Shown here piece by piece: positions 58,556 to 62,338 of a stretch of 62,338 nucleotides of DNA (positions are counted from its first letter, which is position 1; each line of letters starts with the position of its first letter). The position numbers and the translations under genes were made by a program. The notes beneath the pieces are model-generated. The model was given only the letters and a program-made list of their open reading frames with translations. It did not search any database and was not told where the DNA came from. The stretch is from positions 1-62,338 of the forward strand of contig JAGWVC010000005.1 in assembly GCA_018971065.1 (NCBI GenBank), read 5' to 3'. The stretch comes from Sphingomonadales bacterium (GTDB taxonomy: Bacteria; Pseudomonadota; Alphaproteobacteria; Sphingomonadales; Sphingomonadaceae).

Positions 58556-59017
58556 GCCGTGGTATTCCAGCACGCCCCCGGCACCGGGTGCGATGGTGGC
58601 GATCACCCAGCGCAAATGGGTGACGTCGGCGGCCTGCGCCGGCCGGGTCACGCCCCTTGTGTCGGATACGGTGAGGGAAGCCAGCTTCCCGTAAGTCCTG
58701 CCGCCATCGACCGAGACGTCGAAGCTGCCGAAGCCATCGTCCGACAGCCGCACCGCGGCCGGGATCGGGTTGGTCAGTACGAAATGATCGACCGGCTTGG
58801 CGGCGGTGTTGCTATACCGGGTGGTGAACACCAGCATTTCGCCCGGCAGCGCCTTGGCGACAGGGGCAAGGACGTGGCGTTCCTTGCCGTCTTCCACGAC
58901 GATACGATCGACCTTGACGTCGCTGGCCAGGCTGACGTCGCCGGCGGCCAGGGCAGGTGTGGCCAGCGCACCGCAAAGCGCGACGGCAGCGGCAAGAAGG
59001 GTGTGCAAGCGGTTCAT
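58544..59017 (-). CDS. Small secreted DUF11-like protein
   Basis: A 157-residue exported protein. The signal peptide (NRLHTLLAAAVALCGALATPALAA) is followed by one Ig-like module with GEMLVFTTRYSNTAAKPVDHFVLTNPIPAAVRL, the typical DUF11 pattern, and SVDGGRTYGKL. It lies between the two larger DUF11 genes. The stop codon lies in a tandem-repeat array. Function is unknown, probably part of the same surface structure. Confidence 0.85.
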   Translation of the reverse strand: MNRLHTLLAAAVALCGALATPALAAGDVSLASDVKVDRIVVEDGKERHVLAPVAKALPGEMLVFTTRYSNTAAKPVDHFVLTNPIPAAVRLSDDGFGSFDVSVDGGRTYGKLASLTVSDTRGVTRPAQAADVTHLRWVIATIAPGAGGVLEYHGTVR

Positions 59018-59028
59018 CGCGGCGATCC

Positions 59029-60030
59029 TCAATTGATCTTGACCTGGAAGGTCACGGTCTTGTCGGCGGACCCGCCGGCCATCGTCCCCAGCGTCACGTC
59101 GATGCCGCTGGCCGAACCGGTGCCGGCATCGGCGTCGGCGGCGTCGGTCAGCCCGGTGCCGTTCAGCGTCAGCGTGCCGCCCTGGTAGGTCGTGCCGGTG
59201 GGAATTGCGTCGGTGACGTGAACGCCGGTGGCGGTGCCGGTGCCGGTGGCATGGGCGATCAGCGTATACGTGACGGTGGCGCCCGGCAGCGGTGCGGTGC
59301 CGCCGAATGTATCGGCGATCGTCGCCGACTTGGTCAGCGAGATCGTCGCCAGGCTGGCAACCAGCGAGGCGAGGGCGTTCTGGTCGGCATGGCTGGCGCC
59401 GACCACGGCATCGACACCGCCGTCGCCCTTGCCCGCGAACAGTGTGCCGGGGTTGCCCGAGCCGGTGGTGGAGACCGCACTGAGCCTGACCTGGCTCACC
59501 TGGGTATCGGTGACGCCGGCGGGCAGGTTGACGACCACGAACACCTTGACGTTGCCGTCGGCCGGCAGGGCTGCCGAGGCCGAGCCGTTGGTGATGACCG
59601 TGTCGGTGCCGGGATCGTAAGTGCCGTTGCCGTTGCTGTCGATCACGACCTGCTGGATCGTGCCGTTGAACGCGTTGCCCGCCACGGTGGGGTTGGCGGT
59701 GAGGTTGAACGCTTCGGAGCCGTTGCCGGTGTTGGTCACCTGGAACGACAGCACCGCCGCGTTCGACCCCGCCGCAACCGGGGTGCTGGTCAGCGGCGCG
59801 ACCGCCACGTTCAGCAGTTCGGCCACTTTCACGGTGACGGTGTTCGAGGTGACCGTGCCGGTGCCGGTGCCGGTGGAATAGGTCGCGGTGGCGACGTTGT
59901 TGATGGCGGTGCCGGCGGCCACGCCGGTGGCGTGCGCGGCAGGGCTGGCCAGCACTGCCGCAAGCGCGGTGGTGGCGACGGCGAGCGTTGCGGCCAGGGG
60001 GCGGAGTTGGGGGCGGTTTTGCTGTGTCAT
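59029..60030 (-). CDS. Secreted DUF11 repeat protein, paralogue
   Basis: A 333-residue exported protein and the first gene of the - strand surface locus. The signal peptide (LRPLAATLAVATTALAAVLASPAAHA) is followed by DUF11 modules. The loop DSNGNGTYDPGTD is almost the same as in the 353-residue protein, so the two are paralogues. A C-terminal module has GATVTYTLIAHATGTGTATGVHVTDAIP, and the end FQVKIN parallels FRVTIN of the other. A TTAA-N7-TTAA box lies 26 bases upstream of its start. Confidence 0.87.
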   Translation of the reverse strand: MTQQNRPQLRPLAATLAVATTALAAVLASPAAHATGVAAGTAINNVATATYSTGTGTGTVTSNTVTVKVAELLNVAVAPLTSTPVAAGSNAAVLSFQVTNTGNGSEAFNLTANPTVAGNAFNGTIQQVVIDSNGNGTYDPGTDTVITNGSASAALPADGNVKVFVVVNLPAGVTDTQVSQVRLSAVSTTGSGNPGTLFAGKGDGGVDAVVGASHADQNALASLVASLATISLTKSATIADTFGGTAPLPGATVTYTLIAHATGTGTATGVHVTDAIPTGTTYQGGTLTLNGTGLTDAADADAGTGSASGIDVTLGTMAGGSADKTVTFQVKIN

Positions 60031-60055
60031 GACAGCCCATTTACATCCGCGTCAG

Positions 60056-60070
60056 TTAAATAGGGTTTAA
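60056..60070. promoter_or_regulatory. Candidate CtrA box (TTAA-N7-TTAA)
   Basis: TTAAATAGGGTTTAA is a perfect match to the CtrA consensus spacing. It lies 26-40 bases upstream of the first surface gene (-) in the 235 bp interval shared with the divergent 639-residue gene (+). More TTAA half-sites lie near 60107, 60173 and 60196. Confidence 0.5.
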
Positions 60071-60265
60071 TGCGTAGGGAAAGTTTCGTAGTCTTTTACG
60101 CCACTTGTTAACGGCGCCCGCCGCTCCGGAGCGAAATGCGTTGGGGGACGGGCGGTTTGGCGCGCAAACGTGGTTAATGCCGGGCAGCGCCGGGTTAACA
60201 GGCTGACAAGGCTTTGCCGCTAGAACCGCGGCTGGATCACGGGACGGATCAGGAGGAGCCCGATT

Positions 60266-62185
60266 TTGGCAAATCAAGCCGGATGGCCCGCTTCGCTGGC
60301 GGCGACAGACTTCAACCTGCGCCGCGCCGCGCTGCGCCTGCTGGCAGGGCTGGCGCTGGCACTCGCGCTGGCCATCGGCATGGGTGCCGCCCCGGCCCGT
60401 GCGGCCAACTGCTTCCAGGCGACCGGCCAGGGAACCACCGGCCCGGCGAACTGGCAAAGCTACTGCTGGATCGACTTCACCAGCTACAACGATGTCACCG
60501 CGCGGTCGGCCGGTGGCCAGAACTTCAGCCTGACATTGCAGGACGGCAGCACGCTGGCGTTCAACCTGAAGGTCAGCGGCGCGGCAATCGCCGCCACGGC
60601 CTCGCCGACGTGGAGCGGGGCGGCGGTGGGCAACACCGCGTTCCTGGGGATCGGCGGGAAACCCGCACTCTATCAGTCGGCGGCGGGCACCACCAATGTC
60701 GCGATCAGCGGTATCACCCTGACGCCGCCGGCGGGCGGCACTTCGGTCACTTCCTACATGTTCGTGGCCGGGGACGCGGAATCGTCGAACGACGGCGAAT
60801 CGCTGACCTTCCAGACCAACGGCAGCGGCTGGCAGCAGCTTGACCAGTCGGGGCCGATCAGCGGCAGCATCTATCCCACCACCAGCGGGCTGGGCACCGG
60901 CACCTACACCGTCACCGGCGTGGCGGGCACGGTGGGCGCCTATATCGTCGGCACCAGCACACCCACCACGCTGAACACCACGATCGTCGGCGGTGGCCTG
61001 CAGGGGGTGATGTTCGCGGTGCGCTTTGCCAGCATCCGCCTGACCACGCAGATCGCCGGCGCCCGGGTCAATGCAGCGGACCAGTTCGCGTTCTCGATCA
61101 ATGCCACCTCGGGCGGGGCGACGCTGTCCTCGGGCGCCAGCAGCGGTACCGGGCTGGGGCCGTTCACCGCGGCGGCACTCTCCAGCACCAGCGCGCTGCC
61201 GCTGACGCTGAACCAGGCGATGGCGGCGGGTTCGGCAAACACGATTGCGCATTACCTGTCATCGCTGACCTGCACCAACGCGGCCACCGGCACCGGCACG
61301 CCGATGCCCACCGCCGCTGTCACCACCAGCTACAGCTTCGGCGCGATGCAGTTCGGCGACAATGTCTCGTGTACCTACACGATGACGCCTTATCCGCACC
61401 TGACGTTACGCAAGCTGCTGGGGTCAACCGGGCGGCAATTCTCGACCGACCAGTTCACGATGAAGATCGACGCGGGCGCCAGCAACGTCGCCAGCACCAC
61501 GACCACCGGCACCGGCGCCACTGTCACCAACGGCATCACGTCGCAATATCAGGGCACGGCGGGCACGGCGTACAGGTTTTATGAACTTGGCTCGGGCGGC
61601 ACCAGCCTGGGACAGTATACTGCAACGATGTTCTGCATTAACGTCAACACCGGCTCGACAACCCCGCTGGCCATCGTCCCCGGCGGGACAATTACCCCGC
61701 AGATGGGGGATGTGATCACGTGCTCGCTGACCAACACGAAGATCGCCGCCAACGCACTGCTGACGATCCTCAAGAGCTCGACCGTTGTTTCCGATCCGGT
61801 CAACGGCACCACCAATCCGAAATACATTCCCGGTGCGATCGTCCAGTACACCTTCACCGTGGCGAACACCGGGCCCTCGGCGGTGGACAGCAACAGCCTG
61901 TGGCTGATCGACACCCTTCCGGCGACACTCAGCGTGGGCACCGCCGCCAACCCGGTGTTTTCGCAAGGATCGCCGACCAGCGGGTTGAACTTCACTTATG
62001 GCACCGACCTCAAGTACTCGAACGCCGCCACGCCGCCGTCGTCCTTCGCCGGTTGCACCTATACGCCAACGTCCAGCTATGACCCGGCGGTGCGGTTCGT
62101 ATGCCTGAATCCGAAAGGAACGATGGCCGCCTCGACCGGAACCCCGCCCTCGTTCTCGCTGAGCATCCAGGCGCGGGTCAACTGA
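60266..62185 (+). CDS. Secreted CshA/DUF11-type surface protein
   Basis: A 639-residue exported protein. TTG 60266 is supported by a strong AGGAGGAG 8 bases upstream. An unusually long N-terminus precedes the hydrophobic core LLAGLALALALAIGMGAAPARA. The mature N-terminal part (NCFQATGQGTTGPANWQSYCWIDFTSYND) looks like a CshA-type/surface adhesin domain. A middle repeat-rich region leads to a C-terminal DUF11 module with SDPVNGTTNPKYIPGAIVQY, shared with the 353-residue protein. Several cysteines suggest disulfides in the exported form. It is divergent from the surface locus. A role in adhesion is inferred. Confidence 0.85.
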   Translation: MANQAGWPASLAATDFNLRRAALRLLAGLALALALAIGMGAAPARAANCFQATGQGTTGPANWQSYCWIDFTSYNDVTARSAGGQNFSLTLQDGSTLAFNLKVSGAAIAATASPTWSGAAVGNTAFLGIGGKPALYQSAAGTTNVAISGITLTPPAGGTSVTSYMFVAGDAESSNDGESLTFQTNGSGWQQLDQSGPISGSIYPTTSGLGTGTYTVTGVAGTVGAYIVGTSTPTTLNTTIVGGGLQGVMFAVRFASIRLTTQIAGARVNAADQFAFSINATSGGATLSSGASSGTGLGPFTAAALSSTSALPLTLNQAMAAGSANTIAHYLSSLTCTNAATGTGTPMPTAAVTTSYSFGAMQFGDNVSCTYTMTPYPHLTLRKLLGSTGRQFSTDQFTMKIDAGASNVASTTTTGTGATVTNGITSQYQGTAGTAYRFYELGSGGTSLGQYTATMFCINVNTGSTTPLAIVPGGTITPQMGDVITCSLTNTKIAANALLTILKSSTVVSDPVNGTTNPKYIPGAIVQYTFTVANTGPSAVDSNSLWLIDTLPATLSVGTAANPVFSQGSPTSGLNFTYGTDLKYSNAATPPSSFAGCTYTPTSSYDPAVRFVCLNPKGTMAASTGTPPSFSLSIQARVN

Positions 62186-62199
62186 CCGGCCTTCCGGTC
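62183..62199. terminator. Small hairpin between converging genes
   Basis: GACCGG-CCTT-CCGGTC forms a 6 bp stem overlapping the ends of the 639-residue gene and the kinase gene. It is weak and has no T-run. Confidence 0.3.
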
Positions 62200-62338
62200 A
62201 CGCCGTGCTGGGGATCACCATCCGGCAGATGACGCCTTCGGGTTCGAAGGCGATGTCGGCGCCGGTGCCTTCGCCGCTTTTCAGGCTGCGCGTGATCAGC
62301 GTCTGGCCGAAGCCGTGGCGACGGGGCGGCGCCACCGG
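62198..62338 (-). CDS. Sensor histidine kinase, C-terminal fragment
   Basis: The last 46 codons of a gene that continues past the window. The sequence RRHGFGQTLITRSLKSGEGTGADIAFEPEG and VICRMVIP match the end of HWE/HisKA_2-type histidine kinases, where RxGFGxxLI is the last ATP-lid helix and the following strands end the HATPase domain. This kinase class often signals in the general stress response of alphaproteobacteria, but the sensor part is not visible. Confidence 0.75.
   Translation of the reverse strand, partial: PVAPPRRHGFGQTLITRSLKSGEGTGADIAFEPEGVICRMVIPSTA

Overview
This 62.3 kb window is a high-GC chromosomal segment of an alphaproteobacterium, most likely a sphingomonad (Novosphingobium/Sphingomonas type). 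The evidence is a complete 14-gene nuo operon followed by birA, coaX, rnj and a DUF1467 gene; a gltA-gltX/comEC-lexA-moeA-moaC neighbourhood; an alphaproteobacterial GTTC-N7-GTTC SOS box at lexA; candidate CtrA boxes; and a catabolic flavour (two P450s, an LLM flavin monooxygenase, a Rieske oxygenase and a carboxylic acid reductase). The assignment rests on gene content and order, not on a 16S sequence.

Layout. 1-5848: two converging catabolic operons, VOC-P450-SDR on + and LLM monooxygenase-P450-SDR on -. 6055-8481: aqpZ, a D-2-hydroxyacid dehydrogenase and a secreted SH3 protein. 8482-9465: a small AT-richer insert with two hypothetical genes, bounded by inverted copies of a structured repeat. 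9462-10655: thiolase. 10982-26268: nuoA-N, with an NTF2-like gene and a small membrane protein nested between nuoD and nuoE. 26281-29866: birA, coaX, rnj, DUF1467. 29881-36760: a TipN-like coiled-coil membrane protein, an Hpt-like protein without its histidine, an NTP-transferase-like membrane protein, a hypothetical gene and a histidine-kinase-like protein without its histidine. 36958-44460: gltA, gltX, comEC, lexA, moeA, moaC. 44550-46992: a Rieske oxygenase with a small partner, then trpC. 47023-48463: a third copy of the structured repeat and an AT-richer two-gene module containing a DUF3800 protein. 48604-52122: carboxylic acid reductase. 52226-62185: secreted DUF11-type surface proteins, including one of 1690 residues with a probable outer-membrane barrel. 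The last bases hold the 3' end of a histidine kinase.

How the genes work together. The nuo operon is very compact, and most junctions overlap by one to four bases, so translation is probably coupled throughout. Three of its junctions (nuoC/D, nuoE/F, nuoI/J), and the rnj/DUF1467 junction downstream, have been opened by a palindromic repeat. In each case the inserted DNA is one uninterrupted mini-ORF that overlaps the upstream stop codon and the downstream start codon, so the coupling relay is preserved. The central block groups a polarity-factor-like protein with two degenerate phosphorelay proteins and a CtrA-like site. The right-hand block is a cell-surface locus with a perfect TTAA-N7-TTAA site at its promoter.

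The most notable unexplained features are: (1) the palindrome/mini-ORF coupling bridges; (2) a ~100 bp dispersed repeat with two hairpins whose stems covary among three copies and which borders both foreign-looking gene inserts; (3) the cluster of degenerate signalling proteins; (4) a perfect 56 bp duplication of the gltA 3' end around a palindrome; (5) the DUF11 surface locus.
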